A DNA stretch of 34,948 nucleotides from an uncultured Bacilli bacterium. Lineage in GTDB: Bacteria > Bacillota_I > Bacilli_A > ML615J-28 > CAG-313. The first letter of the stretch is position 1. Each line of letters starts with the position of its first letter. The stretch covers positions 1 to 34,948 of the forward strand of contig CALVCV010000014.1 in the NCBI GenBank assembly GCA_944326155.1, written 5' to 3'. Positions 23,052 to 32,893 of the stretch are shown here, in pieces. The notes under the pieces were generated by a model. It saw only the letters and a list, made by a program, of their open reading frames with translations. It ran no database searches and was not told the DNA's origin. A program made the translations under genes and the position numbers.

Positions 23052-23333
23052 ATGGCTAATAATATAAAAGTAAGAAAAATTCCCCTTCGCAAATGTGTAG
23101 CAACAAACGAACAACACCCTAAAATGGAGATGTTTCGAATTGTTAGAACACCGGAAAATCAAGTTGTTATTGATTTAACGGGTAAGGTAAGAGGGCATGG
23201 CGCTTATTTAAGCAAGAAAAAAAGTGCGATTCTACTTGCCAAGAAAAAGCAGATTCTTAATCATCATTTAGAAATTGAGGTTCCAGATCAGATATTTGAT
23301 GAATTATTAGAATTAATAAATGAGGGAAAATAA
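23052..23333 (+). CDS. ylxR: YlxR (RnpM) family RNA-binding protein
   Basis: A 93-residue basic protein of the DUF448/YlxR family, always found between nusA and ylxQ. The family pattern RKIPLRKCVATNEQHPK followed by RIVRTPENQVVIDLTGKVRGHGAYL is clear. In B. subtilis this protein (RnpM) binds the RNase P RNA. Two tandem ATGs are present (23049 and 23052); GAGGTG is at better spacing from the second. Confidence 0.9.
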   Translation: MANNIKVRKIPLRKCVATNEQHPKMEMFRIVRTPENQVVIDLTGKVRGHGAYLSKKKSAILLAKKKQILNHHLEIEVPDQIFDELLELINEGK

Positions 23334-23335
23334 AT

Positions 23336-23644
23336 TTGAATAAAGTATTAAATTTACTTGGTTTAGCAAGAAAGGCGGGTAAAACTATTCTGGGAACCGA
23401 TTCTGTTATTAAACTTTTACCCAGCAAACAAATTAAATTGATTTTCATAGCAAATGATACGTCATTTGCAACATATGATAAAATTGATAAAAAAGCGTAT
23501 TTTTATCAAGTACCAACGATTAACCAATTTTCTTGTGAGGAATTATCACAAGCACTAGGTGTAAATGCAATTAAAATTATTGGCATTTCTGATATTGGAT
23601 TTGCCCAAGCAATAAAAAAAGAAATAGAAAGAGGTGATTTTTAA
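23336..23644 (+). CDS. ylxQ: L7Ae-family kink-turn RNA-binding protein YlxQ
   Basis: A 102-residue protein of the L7Ae/L30e fold: [20 protein letters not shown] at the N-terminus, followed by LIFIANDTS and a C-terminal conserved [15 protein letters not shown]. Translation starts with TTG at 23336, two bases after the ylxR stop; GAGGGAA is the ribosome-binding site. No in-frame ATG fits the family's start. Its stop overlaps infB by one base. Confidence 0.9.
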   Translation: MNKVLNLLGLARKAGKTILGTDSVIKLLPSKQIKLIFIANDTSFATYDKIDKKAYFYQVPTINQFSCEELSQALGVNAIKIIGISDIGFAQAIKKEIERGDF

Positions 23645-26136
23645 TGAAAGTTAAAGAACTTGCGGAAATTTTAAAAACAACCACAGCAGAACTAATTAAA
23701 AATATATCAAATGTTATTTTTACAGAAACGATTACTGAAGAATATGAAGTAGCAAAAGATTTAGAAAAAAAATTGGCAAAAATGTATGGTGTTGCTTATC
23801 CTTTTAAATCAAATAAGGCCAAGGATAAACCAGCACCAGCAGTTAAAATTGGTTCTAAGACACAAGAAAATCGAAACAAGCCGAAAGATGCAGTAACATT
23901 AAAGCAAGCTAATAGTTCATCTAATGCCTCAAAACCTACCTCGCCTGTTTCTAAACCTTCAGAAAAAAAAGATGATCATAAAGTTTCTAATCCTCAAACC
24001 AACAATCGTCTTCATTCTAATAATGTAAAGGTAGTACCAAAGCCTCAGGTTTCGCATACAAAAAATATAGAGACATCTATTACAAAACAACCTATAACTA
24101 TACCAAAGCAAACATTTTCAAAACCTCAAGTACCAAAACCAAAGTATGAAGAAGAAATTATTGTACCTCGTGTAGATGAACAAACTCTTGAAAAATATGG
24201 TGATTATTTAGAAGAAGATGAGTACAATTTAACAAGAGAAACAAGAAGTACAAAAAATAAAAAGAATACTTTGTCAGAAAATACGGTTGATATCAAACAA
24301 CATAAGAAAAATAGCAATAAGAATAAAAATAATAATGCAAAAAAAGAAAAACGTACAAGTAACATTCCAACTCAAGAAGTTACTGAAGACCATGTATTAT
24401 ATTATGAAAATGGTATGAGCGTAATGGAAGTTGCTGAAGGCCTTGGTATTACTGTTACTGAATTAGTTAAAAAACTTTTTGTTTCAATGGGCATTATGGC
24501 TAGCGCAACACAAGCTTTAGATCGTGATACCGCTGAATTAATTGCTATTGAATACGATTATGAATTAAAAGATAAGAAAATTACTGATATCACGCGTTTT
24601 GATGAATTAGAAGTTGAAGATAAAGAAGAGGACTTAGTAAGCCGTCCTCCAATTGTTACAATTATGGGTCACGTTGACCATGGCAAAACAACTTTACTAG
24701 ATACTATTCGTTCAAGTCATGTAGTAACTGATGAAGCTGGGGGTATTACACAACATATTGGTGCTTATCAAGTGGTTAAAAATAATAAAACTATTACCTT
24801 TATTGATACTCCAGGACATGCAGCATTTACTGAAATGCGTGCAAGGGGTGCTCAAATCACAGATATTGTTGTTTTAGTTGTTGCAGCTGACGATGGTGTA
24901 ATGCCACAAACGAAAGAAGCAATTGAACATGCACAAGCAGCTGGTGTACCAATTATTGTTGCTATAAACAAGATGGATAAACCAGGTGCTAATCCAGATC
25001 GTGTAAAAACCGAATTAACTGAATATAATTTGGTTAGTGAAGATTGGGGTGGCGATACAATATTTGTTAATATCTCAGCTTTAACAGGTAAAGGTGTAGA
25101 TGAATTATTAGAGATGATTATTCTTGTTAGTGATTTAAAAGATTATAAAGCTAATCCAAATCGTCTTGGTATCGGTACTGTAATTGAAGCAAGACTTGAT
25201 CGTGGTAGAGGACCTGTTGCTACTTTACTTGTCCAAAATGGTACAATTAAAGTAGGCGATATTATTGTCGTAGGCACAACTTATGGTCGTATTCGTTCAA
25301 TGGAAGATGAATTAGGCCGTAGTGTAAAGAGTGCTGGTCCATCAAAACCTGTATCAGTTACTGGTCTTGTTGAAGTACCTTTTGCTGGTGAGAAATTTAT
25401 GGTTTTTAATGATGAGAAAAAAGCTCGTGAAATTGCGGAAGTACGTGCTCAAAATAAATTTAATGAAGAAAAAGGTGTAGGTAAGGCAGCATCTTTAACG
25501 GATTTATTCCAAAATGAAAATACTGATAAAACATTAAATTTAATTATCAAATGTGATGTGCAAGGTTCAATTGAAGCCGTTAAAGGCTTATTAGAAAAGA
25601 TTCATATTGAAGGCACCAATATCAATATTATTGGTGCTCGTGTTGGTGGTATTACCAATAATGATATCATTTTAGCAGTAGCATCTAAAGCAATTGTTGT
25701 AGGTTTCAATGTTAGACCAACAGCCCAAATTACTGATTTTGCAAAAGAACAAGGTGTTGAAATTCGTTTATATAATATTATCTATAAATTACAAGAGGAT
25801 ATTGAAAAAGCCGTTAAAGGTCTTCTTGATCCGGTATTTGAAGAAAAAATTACCGGTCAAGCAGATGTACGAGAAATATTTAAAGTTAGTAAAGTAGGTA
25901 CAATTGCTGGAAGCTATGTGACCACCGGCTCAATTGTAAGAAGTGGCAGCGTTCGCTTAATTCGCGATAGTATTGTGATTTATACTGGTAAATTAGCCGG
26001 TCTTCGTCGTTTCAAAGATGATGTAAAAGAAGTAAAAGCTGGTTATGAATGTGGCATTACAATAGAAAATTATAATGATATTAAAGTTGGTGATATTATT
26101 GAATGTTTTATTATGGAAGAAACAGAAAGAGAGTAA
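23644..26136 (+). CDS. infB: Translation initiation factor IF-2
   Basis: An 830-residue GTPase that brings initiator tRNA to the ribosome. The N-terminal domain (1-50) is followed by a long unstructured linker (about 55-245) rich in K, N, S, P and Q; a second IF2-N type region is at about 258-310. The G domain has G1 GHVDHGKT (342-349), DTPGHAAF and NKMDKPG; then domains II, III and the C-terminal fMet-tRNA-binding domain. The start overlaps the ylxQ stop (TAATG). Confidence 0.97.
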   Translation: MKVKELAEILKTTTAELIKNISNVIFTETITEEYEVAKDLEKKLAKMYGVAYPFKSNKAKDKPAPAVKIGSKTQENRNKPKDAVTLKQANSSSNASKPTSPVSKPSEKKDDHKVSNPQTNNRLHSNNVKVVPKPQVSHTKNIETSITKQPITIPKQTFSKPQVPKPKYEEEIIVPRVDEQTLEKYGDYLEEDEYNLTRETRSTKNKKNTLSENTVDIKQHKKNSNKNKNNNAKKEKRTSNIPTQEVTEDHVLYYENGMSVMEVAEGLGITVTELVKKLFVSMGIMASATQALDRDTAELIAIEYDYELKDKKITDITRFDELEVEDKEEDLVSRPPIVTIMGHVDHGKTTLLDTIRSSHVVTDEAGGITQHIGAYQVVKNNKTITFIDTPGHAAFTEMRARGAQITDIVVLVVAADDGVMPQTKEAIEHAQAAGVPIIVAINKMDKPGANPDRVKTELTEYNLVSEDWGGDTIFVNISALTGKGVDELLEMIILVSDLKDYKANPNRLGIGTVIEARLDRGRGPVATLLVQNGTIKVGDIIVVGTTYGRIRSMEDELGRSVKSAGPSKPVSVTGLVEVPFAGEKFMVFNDEKKAREIAEVRAQNKFNEEKGVGKAASLTDLFQNENTDKTLNLIIKCDVQGSIEAVKGLLEKIHIEGTNINIIGARVGGITNNDIILAVASKAIVVGFNVRPTAQITDFAKEQGVEIRLYNIIYKLQEDIEKAVKGLLDPVFEEKITGQADVREIFKVSKVGTIAGSYVTTGSIVRSGSVRLIRDSIVIYTGKLAGLRRFKDDVKEVKAGYECGITIENYNDIKVGDIIECFIMEETERE

Positions 26137-26139
26137 TGT

Positions 26140-26478
26140 ATGGCGTATAAAGTTGAAAGAGTCGAAAAAATTATTAAACGCGAACTTGCCAATATCCTTT
26201 TTGATAGTACGAATAATAATAAACTCAAATTTGTTTCTATCACCAAAGTATCTCTAACAAACGATTTATCAATTGCGACAATTTATTATACTGTTTTAGG
26301 AAATTCTGGTGAGATTGAATCAACTAAAGAAGATTTAGAAAAAGCGAAAGGTTATTTAAGAAGCTCACTTGCCAAAAGAATTGATTTAAGAAAAACTCCT
26401 GAACTTCGCTTTAAATATGATACATCTTTAGAATATGGGAATCATATTAGTGAAATTATCGAAAGTTTTAAAAAATAA
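26140..26478 (+). CDS. rbfA: Ribosome-binding factor A
   Basis: A 112-residue KH-like protein for late 30S maturation. The N-terminal MAYKVERVEKIIKRELANIL and the C-terminal LRKTPELRFKYDTSLEYGNH match the family. Three bases after infB; last gene of the classic operon, though no terminator separates it from uvrC 28 bases on. Confidence 0.94.
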   Translation: MAYKVERVEKIIKRELANILFDSTNNNKLKFVSITKVSLTNDLSIATIYYTVLGNSGEIESTKEDLEKAKGYLRSSLAKRIDLRKTPELRFKYDTSLEYGNHISEIIESFKK

Positions 26479-26506
26479 GTATTTTTCTTTTAACAATAGG
26501 TAATAT

Positions 26507-28321
26507 ATGTTAACAAAGTCTGAAATCTTAGAAAAAATAAAAACTAAACTATCACTTGTTCCTAAAAAGCCTGGTTGTTATCAAATGTATAATAGTAATC
26601 ATGAGATTATATATGTTGGTAAGGCTAAAATACTTCAAAATCGTTTAAAAAGTTATTTTATGGGTAGTCATGATGCCAAGACAACTAGAATGCTACAAGA
26701 TGTTGTTGATTTTGAATATATTATTACTCATTCTGAATTAGAAGCATTTTTATTAGAATCAAATTTTATTAAAAAAAATAGGCCAAAATATAATATTTTA
26801 TTGATGGATGATAAAACATATCCCTATATTGTTTTAACAAAAGAAGAAAATCCTAGAATTTTATATACAAGAGATATCAAAAAAGAATTTAAAAAAAAGA
26901 ATCAATATGTTTTTGGTCCATATCCAAATGCAAAAGCATGTAAGGATATTGTTGAAATTTTAAATAAAGCATATCCGTTTAGAAAATGCAATCATATTCC
27001 TAAGAAGAAATGTTTGTATGCGCATTTGGGACAGTGTCTTGCTCCATGTGAAAATCATGTGCAAAGAAGTGATTATAACGAAGATATTAAAAGTATTATT
27101 CGCTTCTTAAACGGGAACAATAAGGAGTTAGTTGAAAGAATTACAAATTTGATGAATCAAGCATCATTGGATATGCGTTATGAGGAAGCAATTGAATATC
27201 GTGATTTACTTTCTTCGATTGACACAGTCATCGAAAAGCAAACCATGGAATTAAGTGATAATATTCCCCGTGATATATTTGGTTATTTTACCAAAGATGG
27301 TATGATTGCTATTCAAGTCTTACATATGCGTTTGGGTAAAATTATTGAACGTAAAGGTGAAATTTTTGATTTAGTTGAAAATGTGGATGATGCAGTACTA
27401 TCTTATATATATCAATTTTATGATAGTGGTATCAATATGCTTCCAAAAGAAATTATTATTCCATATCTAGAAGGTAAAGAAATCATCGAAGAATTATTAA
27501 ATATTAAGATGACAACTCCTATAAAAGGTATTAAAAAGCAACTTCTTGAAAATGTTATGGAAAATGCAAAAAATAATATAGATAACTTAAAGAAATTACG
27601 ATTGATTGAAATTGCTAAAACAACTATTCCATTACAACAATTAGCCCAACTTTTGAATATTGAATATCCCCATACAATTGAATTATTTGATAATTCTAAT
27701 ATTCAAGGTGCAAGTGCAGTTAGTGCAATGGTCAAATATGTTGATGGAAAAGCAGTACCTAAAGAATATCGTAAATACAAAATCAAAACAGTTAGTGGAC
27801 CTGATGACTATCATACGATGATGGAAGTAATAGAAAGAAGATATAAAAGATTACTTATGGAAAATGCTTCCCTACCATCATTGATTATTGTGGATGGTGG
27901 CAAAACTCAAATTAATGCTGCCTTAACCATTTTAAAAAAATTAAATTTGGATGAAGAAATTAATTTAATAGGTCTTTTAAAAGATAATCACCATAAAACA
28001 AGAGCTTTAATGACATCTAATTACGAAGAAATTGCGATTGACAAAAAGAGTGACTTATTTTTACTTTTAGAGTCAATGCAGGATGAAGTGCATCGCTTTG
28101 CGATTACATTTTTTCAAAAGACGCACAATAAAAATATTTTAAGTTCAATGTTCAATGATATTAAGGGAATTGGTAAAAAAAGAAAAGACACTTTGTTAAA
28201 TAATTTTGAAACCCTTGAAGATATCAAAAATACATCAATTGATAAATTAAAATCTCTTGGTTTCCCAAAAGATGTAGCCCAAAACCTTTTAGAAAAATTA
28301 AATCAATCAAGTAACCTCTAA
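26507..28321 (+). CDS. uvrC: UvrABC system protein C (excinuclease)
   Basis: A 604-residue nucleotide-excision repair nuclease. N-terminal GIY-YIG domain (PGCYQMYNSNHEIIYVGKAK, about 21-40), the conserved cysteine cluster with CLAPC (about 183-187), the UVR/UvrB-binding motif (about 205-240, MRYEEAIEYRDLL), the RNase H-like nuclease with the NIQGASAV and VDGGKTQINAA motifs, and a C-terminal helix-hairpin-helix pair (IKGIGKKRKDTLLNNF). Cysteines in the N-terminal third may hold an iron-sulfur cluster. It probably shares transcripts with rbfA. The sigma-K type promoter of gerE overlaps its end. Confidence 0.95.
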   Translation: MLTKSEILEKIKTKLSLVPKKPGCYQMYNSNHEIIYVGKAKILQNRLKSYFMGSHDAKTTRMLQDVVDFEYIITHSELEAFLLESNFIKKNRPKYNILLMDDKTYPYIVLTKEENPRILYTRDIKKEFKKKNQYVFGPYPNAKACKDIVEILNKAYPFRKCNHIPKKKCLYAHLGQCLAPCENHVQRSDYNEDIKSIIRFLNGNNKELVERITNLMNQASLDMRYEEAIEYRDLLSSIDTVIEKQTMELSDNIPRDIFGYFTKDGMIAIQVLHMRLGKIIERKGEIFDLVENVDDAVLSYIYQFYDSGINMLPKEIIIPYLEGKEIIEELLNIKMTTPIKGIKKQLLENVMENAKNNIDNLKKLRLIEIAKTTIPLQQLAQLLNIEYPHTIELFDNSNIQGASAVSAMVKYVDGKAVPKEYRKYKIKTVSGPDDYHTMMEVIERRYKRLLMENASLPSLIIVDGGKTQINAALTILKKLNLDEEINLIGLLKDNHHKTRALMTSNYEEIAIDKKSDLFLLLESMQDEVHRFAITFFQKTHNKNILSSMFNDIKGIGKKRKDTLLNNFETLEDIKNTSIDKLKSLGFPKDVAQNLLEKLNQSSNL

Positions 28322-28341
28322 ATAATTTTAAGCATAATATA
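28313..28341 (+). promoter_or_regulatory. Near-consensus sigma-K promoter before gerE
   Basis: AACC (28313-28316; consensus mACm), a 16-base spacer and CATAATATA (28333-28341; consensus CATAnnnTA). All specified positions match. The start point near 28349 leaves a leader of about 15 bases to the GTG of gerE. Confidence 0.65.
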
Positions 28342-28363
28342 CCAATGAAAGTGTGGGAAAATT

Positions 28364-28573
28364 GTGCCAATTAAGAGGTTTTTGACAATGAGAGAAAGAC
28401 AAATCTTTGAATTATTAATTGAAAATAATGATACAGAAACGATTGCCAAAAAATTACAAATAAGTAGTAAAACTGTACGCAATCATATATCAAATGTAAT
28501 TCAAAAATTAGGTGTTAAGGGAAGAAGTCAAGCAATATTGGAATTATTAAAAATGCATGAAATAACATTATAA
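28364..28573 (+). CDS. gerE: GerE-like spore coat gene regulator (LuxR-type HTH)
   Basis: A 69-residue protein consisting of a single LuxR/FixJ helix-turn-helix with no sensor domain, as in B. subtilis GerE (74 residues), the last regulator of the mother-cell cascade. Tell-tale stretches are LTMRERQIFELL, KTVRNHISN and QKLGVKGRSQA, the last two shared with GerE from memory. GTG start at 28364 after a modest GGGAAA site; the next in-frame ATG (residue 9) would remove the first helix boundary. It has its own sigma-K promoter and may be cotranscribed with the exonuclease 20 bases on. Other LuxR-type regulators are possible but less likely given the length and promoter. Confidence 0.85.
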   Translation: MPIKRFLTMRERQIFELLIENNDTETIAKKLQISSKTVRNHISNVIQKLGVKGRSQAILELLKMHEITL

Positions 28574-28593
28574 TTGTTGAAAGGAGAAAAAAT

Positions 28594-29460
28594 ATGCGAC
28601 TAGTATATGGTAGCATTAGAGGGTTTAGCGATACAACTAGAATTTTTGAAATTTTAATTAAAAATAAAGTTGAAATGTTTTATTTATCACGCAGTCAATA
28701 TAAAAAATTTAAACCCTATATGAATGAAGGACTAGTCGTTCACTTTACATGTAAGGATGAAGCAACTATTCAATCAGGATATAAAGTTTATGAGGTTATG
28801 AATTTTGTAAAAATGATGCGCCATTTACCTAGAAAAACAATTATTTATTATGATTTTTCAACGATTAAACAAGGTGTTAAGAAAATTTTAAATCGTGATG
28901 GTTATCGTTTATTTTTAGATTTAGAATTTACAATGCCTCCCCATGGCTACATACATGGTGGTGGTTTTGTTTCAGAAATTATTCAATATGGTTTATATCT
29001 TGAAGATAGCGATGGAAATGTGATTACAACGGATTGGGGAATGATTCGACCAAAATATCAAATGGGTATTAATTCACGAACCGTTGAATTTTTAAAGACG
29101 ACAGAAACTAAAATTAAAAATGCCCCAACATGCTATAAATTTTATAATAAACTGAAAGACATTTTGTCATTGTATCAACCTACAATTTATGTTTGGGGAC
29201 GTAATGATATTATGATGCTTGATGCTTTTTATCAAATAAATAAATTAAAACCGCTTGCGGAAAGAAAGAAATTTGTCAACTTAATGCAAATCATTAAAAA
29301 TTATTATGGAATTAAAACAGATATTGGTCTATTTAACGCTTATGAGTTATTTCATACCAAATCAAAAACTGAGCAAGATCATAACGCTCTAAATGATTCA
29401 ATTGCAACAGCTGATGTTTTTCATCTTTTTCAAGAAGAATTAAATCAAATGGTAGAATAA
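28594..29460 (+). CDS. DEDDh-type 3'-5' exonuclease with an extra N-terminal domain
   Basis: A 288-residue protein. The RNase T/DnaQ fold starts at about residue 104: D109-x-E111 (FLDLEFTM), D205 (WGRNDIMML) and H263-x4-D268 (DHNALNDSIATAD) form the DEDDh active site. Residues 1-100 form a separate region of mixed strands and helices (GSIRGFSDTTRIFEIL near the start) that I do not recognise. A large insert lies between the first and second motifs. Ribosome-binding site AAAGGAGA is strong. Following gerE by 20 bases, it could be a mother-cell nuclease; B. subtilis KapD is a sporulation-linked protein of the same catalytic class, though shorter. Substrate (RNA or DNA) is not evident. Confidence 0.8.
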   Translation: MRLVYGSIRGFSDTTRIFEILIKNKVEMFYLSRSQYKKFKPYMNEGLVVHFTCKDEATIQSGYKVYEVMNFVKMMRHLPRKTIIYYDFSTIKQGVKKILNRDGYRLFLDLEFTMPPHGYIHGGGFVSEIIQYGLYLEDSDGNVITTDWGMIRPKYQMGINSRTVEFLKTTETKIKNAPTCYKFYNKLKDILSLYQPTIYVWGRNDIMMLDAFYQINKLKPLAERKKFVNLMQIIKNYYGIKTDIGLFNAYELFHTKSKTEQDHNALNDSIATADVFHLFQEELNQMVE

Positions 29461-29504
29461 AAAAAGTCACAATTTTGAGAAAATCCCAAAATTGTGACTT
29501 TTTT
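29460..29504. terminator. Bidirectional terminator between the exonuclease and rnj
   Basis: Seventeen to eighteen perfect pairs (29460-29477 with 29487-29504) around a 9-base loop, flanked by A- and T-runs on both sides. It starts on the last base of the exonuclease stop and reaches the rnj stop. Confidence 0.9.
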
Positions 29505-31206
29505 AATTTTTATTAATAACATTAATAATAGGAACAATAAGTGGTCTACGTTCAATTTTTTGATAAATAAATTGACCAAGTCCCATAATAATATTCTTCT
29601 CAATAAATTTAACATTAATATTTTTGTATTTTTTTAAAGAATTGTATAAAATATCATTTGCTTTTTGTCCAATACTATTTTCTAGTGATTTAGAAGTTTC
29701 ACTATTGGTAAAACCGCTAGATTTCACAATTGCATTACCGATTAAACGCTTATTTTTAGTTAGTGTAAAAGTAATGGTTAAAAGTCCCTCATCAGCCATA
29801 TGTTTTCTTTCTTTAATGATATTGCTATCTACATCACTTAAAGAGGAATCAATATAAACTTCTGATGCAGGAATTTTCTTTTTATAAACTTTAGCTCCTT
29901 TTTCATTAAAGGATAAAACATCTCCTACATCTAGTACAAAACAATTTTCTTTTTTAATACCTATTTCAGTAGCAATTTTAGCATGCTTTTTTAACATTAA
30001 ACTTTCTCCATGAACAGGCATAAAATATTTAGGTTGCATAAGAGATAACATCATTCGCATTTCGTTTTGAGAAGCATGTCCGGTGGTATGGGTATCAGTT
30101 AGGGGACTATTTTCAATCACATGGGCACCTGCCATAACAAGTTTATTGATGTTACGATGAATAAATAACTCATTACCTGGAATAGCTTTACTTGAATAAA
30201 TAACTGTGTCATTTGGTAAAAGTTTTATTTGTTTGTGTGTACCATTGGCAATTCTCGATAAAGCGGCCATTGGTTCACCCTGTGAGCCTGTACAAAGAAT
30301 AGTAATAAAATTTGTATTTTGTTTTTTTAATTCACGAGAATTTAATACCCAACCCTTTGGATAATTAATATATTTTAATTTACTAGCAATTTCAATTGTT
30401 TTTTCCATGCTATGACCAAAAACAACAACTTTCCTACCTGAAGCAATTGAGGCTTGGATAATTTGTTGAACACGATAAACGTTAGAAGCAAATGCGGCAA
30501 CAATAATTCTCCCTGTAATTTGCGAAAAGAGATTCATCAAGGTTACACCTACTTTTGATTCACTAGAAGAAAATTGTGCAATATCAGCATTTGTACTGTC
30601 AGCCATTAAGCATAGTACACCTTCATTACCAAGTGAAGTCATGCGATAATAATTTGATTTTTCACCAATTGGAGTAAAATCAAATTTAAAATCACCTGTA
30701 TTTACAATATAACCAAGTCTAGTTTTAATTGCAATACCAAAAGAATCAGGAATACTATGATTGGTTCTGAAAAACGAAATTTCAAAATTTTTATATTTAT
30801 AAATAGAATTTTCAATATATTCTTTAAGATTGTAGTTGATAGTATTATATTCTAACATTTTATTTTTAATAATACCTACAGCTAAACCACTGGCATAAAT
30901 AATAGGAATGTTAACTTGTTTTAACAAAAAAGGAATAGCTCCAATATGATCTTCATGACCATGAGTAATAAACAAGGCAACTATTTTTTTTTGATTTTGT
31001 TTTAAGTATGAAAAGTCAGGAATGATGTAATTGACACCATAAATATCATCGTCAGCAAACAAAATTCCAGCATCCATAATTACAATTTCATCATCGCATT
31101 CTACTACATACATATTCATTCCAACTACGCCAAGGCCGCCAAGTGAATAAATTTTAATATCATTATTTGGTTGATTGCCTTTTTTTGAAGTTGTATTATT
31201 TTTCAC
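29503..31206 (-). CDS. Ribonuclease J
   Basis: A 567-residue beta-CASP metallo-beta-lactamase ribonuclease (5'-3' exonuclease and endonuclease) central to RNA turnover in Gram-positives. The N-terminal IYSLGGLGVVGMNMYVVE and the zinc motif HGHEDH (82-87) are clear, as are GSQGEPMAALSRIA and MPVHGES in the beta-CASP part. The frame extends upstream to a TTG at 31239, but the AGAAAGGA ribosome-binding site sits inside that extension, so GTG 31206 is the start. Either paralogue (RNase J1 or J2) is possible; the intact motif favours an active J1-like enzyme. Confidence 0.93.
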   Translation of the reverse strand: MKNNTTSKKGNQPNNDIKIYSLGGLGVVGMNMYVVECDDEIVIMDAGILFADDDIYGVNYIIPDFSYLKQNQKKIVALFITHGHEDHIGAIPFLLKQVNIPIIYASGLAVGIIKNKMLEYNTINYNLKEYIENSIYKYKNFEISFFRTNHSIPDSFGIAIKTRLGYIVNTGDFKFDFTPIGEKSNYYRMTSLGNEGVLCLMADSTNADIAQFSSSESKVGVTLMNLFSQITGRIIVAAFASNVYRVQQIIQASIASGRKVVVFGHSMEKTIEIASKLKYINYPKGWVLNSRELKKQNTNFITILCTGSQGEPMAALSRIANGTHKQIKLLPNDTVIYSSKAIPGNELFIHRNINKLVMAGAHVIENSPLTDTHTTGHASQNEMRMMLSLMQPKYFMPVHGESLMLKKHAKIATEIGIKKENCFVLDVGDVLSFNEKGAKVYKKKIPASEVYIDSSLSDVDSNIIKERKHMADEGLLTITFTLTKNKRLIGNAIVKSSGFTNSETSKSLENSIGQKANDILYNSLKKYKNINVKFIEKNIIMGLGQFIYQKIERRPLIVPIINVINKN

Positions 31207-31242
31207 AAAATTAATCCTTTCTAAATTTTTATATTTCAAATT

Positions 31243-31271
31243 ATTATATAATATTTTTGCGTAAAAGTCAA
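31243..31271 (-). promoter_or_regulatory. Promoter of the RNase J gene
   Basis: On the minus strand: TTGACT (31271-31266), 17-base spacer, TATAAT (31248-31243). Confidence 0.72.
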
Positions 31272-31275
31272 CTTG

Positions 31276-31304
31276 TTGAAATAGAATAAACTTTATGTTA
31301 TAAT
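31276..31304 (+). promoter_or_regulatory. Promoter of the HAD-exoA operon
   Basis: TTGAAA (31276-31281), 17-base spacer, TATAAT (31299-31304) preceded by TGT. Only four bases separate this -35 from the divergent -35 of the RNase J promoter. Confidence 0.75.
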
Positions 31305-31328
31305 ATAAAAAACATTATGAGGGACAAT

Positions 31329-32120
31329 ATGGATAAACGCATCGCCCTATTTTTTGATATTGATGGGACTCTACTAGATAATAAAACTAAAAGTATTTTA
31401 CCATTGACACAATATATCTTAGAAGAATTAAATAAAAAAACAAATTATGATTTATATCTATCAACGGGTAGATCACTTGCTACTTTGGGTAAAATAGCGC
31501 CATATAAAAAATATTTCAAAGGCATGAATCTTAGTAATGGTCAAGAAATATATATAGGTGAAAAAGCATATTTTGGCACGCCTATCGCTAAGCAAACAAT
31601 CAAAAAGCTATTGATGAGAGCTGAAGTAGAAATGGTTTCGATTGGTTTAATTTTAAAAAATGAAATTGTAATGAATTTTTTTACTAATGAAAGTCATTTT
31701 AATTTTATTCATTATGTACAAGCTAAAGTAACTAATTTAAATCATAAGCCTTTTGATTTTACCAAAGACGTACTTCAAGTATGGCTTTTTGCTAGTAATG
31801 AAATTATTCAAACATATCGTGAGGTTTTTCCTAATCTTGATTTTATTGATTGGGGAGGATATGGAGCTGATGTTTTACCTCATGGTGCTTCAAAAGCAAA
31901 TGGTATTCAAAAAATTGCAAATCTTATTGGTTATGAAAAAGCAAATATGTATGCTTTTGGTGATGGAGATAATGATGCACCAATGTTTGAAGTAGTTGGT
32001 ACATCAGTTGCAATGGGAAATGGAAGTATACTTGCTAAAAAAAAGGCAACCATGATTACTGATGAATCATCAAATGATGGATTATATAAAGCAATTATGC
32101 AATTAAAATTATTAGATTAA
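31329..32120 (+). CDS. Cof-type HAD-IIB family phosphatase
   Basis: A 263-residue cytoplasmic phosphatase of small phosphorylated metabolites. Motif I is FFDIDGTLLDN (D10 nucleophile, D12 acid), motif II STGRS (about 51-55), and motif IV GDGDNDAPMFE; the alpha/beta cap between II and III (about 80-185) marks the Cof/HAD-IIB group, common in Firmicutes. An ATG at 31317 is in frame, but it precedes the GAGGG ribosome-binding site, so 31329 is taken. First gene of the operon with exoA nine bases on. Substrate not evident. Confidence 0.88.
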   Translation: MDKRIALFFDIDGTLLDNKTKSILPLTQYILEELNKKTNYDLYLSTGRSLATLGKIAPYKKYFKGMNLSNGQEIYIGEKAYFGTPIAKQTIKKLLMRAEVEMVSIGLILKNEIVMNFFTNESHFNFIHYVQAKVTNLNHKPFDFTKDVLQVWLFASNEIIQTYREVFPNLDFIDWGGYGADVLPHGASKANGIQKIANLIGYEKANMYAFGDGDNDAPMFEVVGTSVAMGNGSILAKKKATMITDESSNDGLYKAIMQLKLLD

Positions 32121-32129
32121 GAGGAAAAA

Positions 32130-32876
32130 ATGAAACTTATAAGTTGGAATGTTAATGGTCTTAGAGCCTGCATGAATAAAGGATTTAATACTTTTTTTAA
32201 AGAAATGGATGCAGATATTTTTGCGATACAAGAAACAAAATTACAAGATGGGCAGACAACTTTAGAAAAGAAAGGTTACTATTACTATCTAAATAGTGCT
32301 ATCAAAAAAGGATATAGTGGTACTTTGATTTATACTAAAAAAAAGCCACTTAATGTAGTTTATGGTTTAGATAAACATAATGATGAAGGAAGAGTCATTA
32401 CTTTAGAATTTGACAAGTTCTTTTTTGTAACTATTTATTCACCAAATAGTCAAGAAGGCTTAAAACGAATTGGCTATCGAATGGAATTTGAAGATGATTT
32501 AAGAGCTTATTTAACAAATTTGAGAAAACAAAAATCTGTTGTAATTTGTGGCGACTTAAATGTTGCTCATAATCCAATTGATCTTAAAAATCCCCATTCT
32601 AATATGTTGAACCCGGGTTTTTCGCAAGAAGAGCGTGAGAAATTTAGCAAACTATTAGAAAGCGGTTTTGTAGATACATTTCGGTATTTATATCCAACTA
32701 AAATACTTTATTCTTGGTGGAGTTATCGCTTTTTTGCAAGAGCCAAAAATATAGGCTGGCGAATTGACTATTTTGTGGTATCAGAAGATTTAAAAAAACA
32801 ACTTATTGACTCTGATATTATGACAGATGTATTAGGCAGTGATCATGCACCAGTTGTTTTAAAAATAAATCTATAA
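32130..32876 (+). CDS. exoA: Exodeoxyribonuclease III / AP endonuclease (ExoA)
   Basis: A 248-residue base-excision repair enzyme that cuts DNA at abasic sites. Family motifs in order: MKLISWNVNGLRAC at the start, FAIQETKLQ (catalytic E), VTIYSPNSQEG (family: xxVYxPNxQ), CGDLNVAH (D and N), RIDYFVVS, and GSDHAPVVL (catalytic D-H). Ribosome-binding site AAGAGGA. It follows the HAD gene and precedes a secreted protein. Confidence 0.95.
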   Translation: MKLISWNVNGLRACMNKGFNTFFKEMDADIFAIQETKLQDGQTTLEKKGYYYYLNSAIKKGYSGTLIYTKKKPLNVVYGLDKHNDEGRVITLEFDKFFFVTIYSPNSQEGLKRIGYRMEFEDDLRAYLTNLRKQKSVVICGDLNVAHNPIDLKNPHSNMLNPGFSQEEREKFSKLLESGFVDTFRYLYPTKILYSWWSYRFFARAKNIGWRIDYFVVSEDLKKQLIDSDIMTDVLGSDHAPVVLKINL

Positions 32877-32893
32877 TGGAAGGAAGATAAAAA

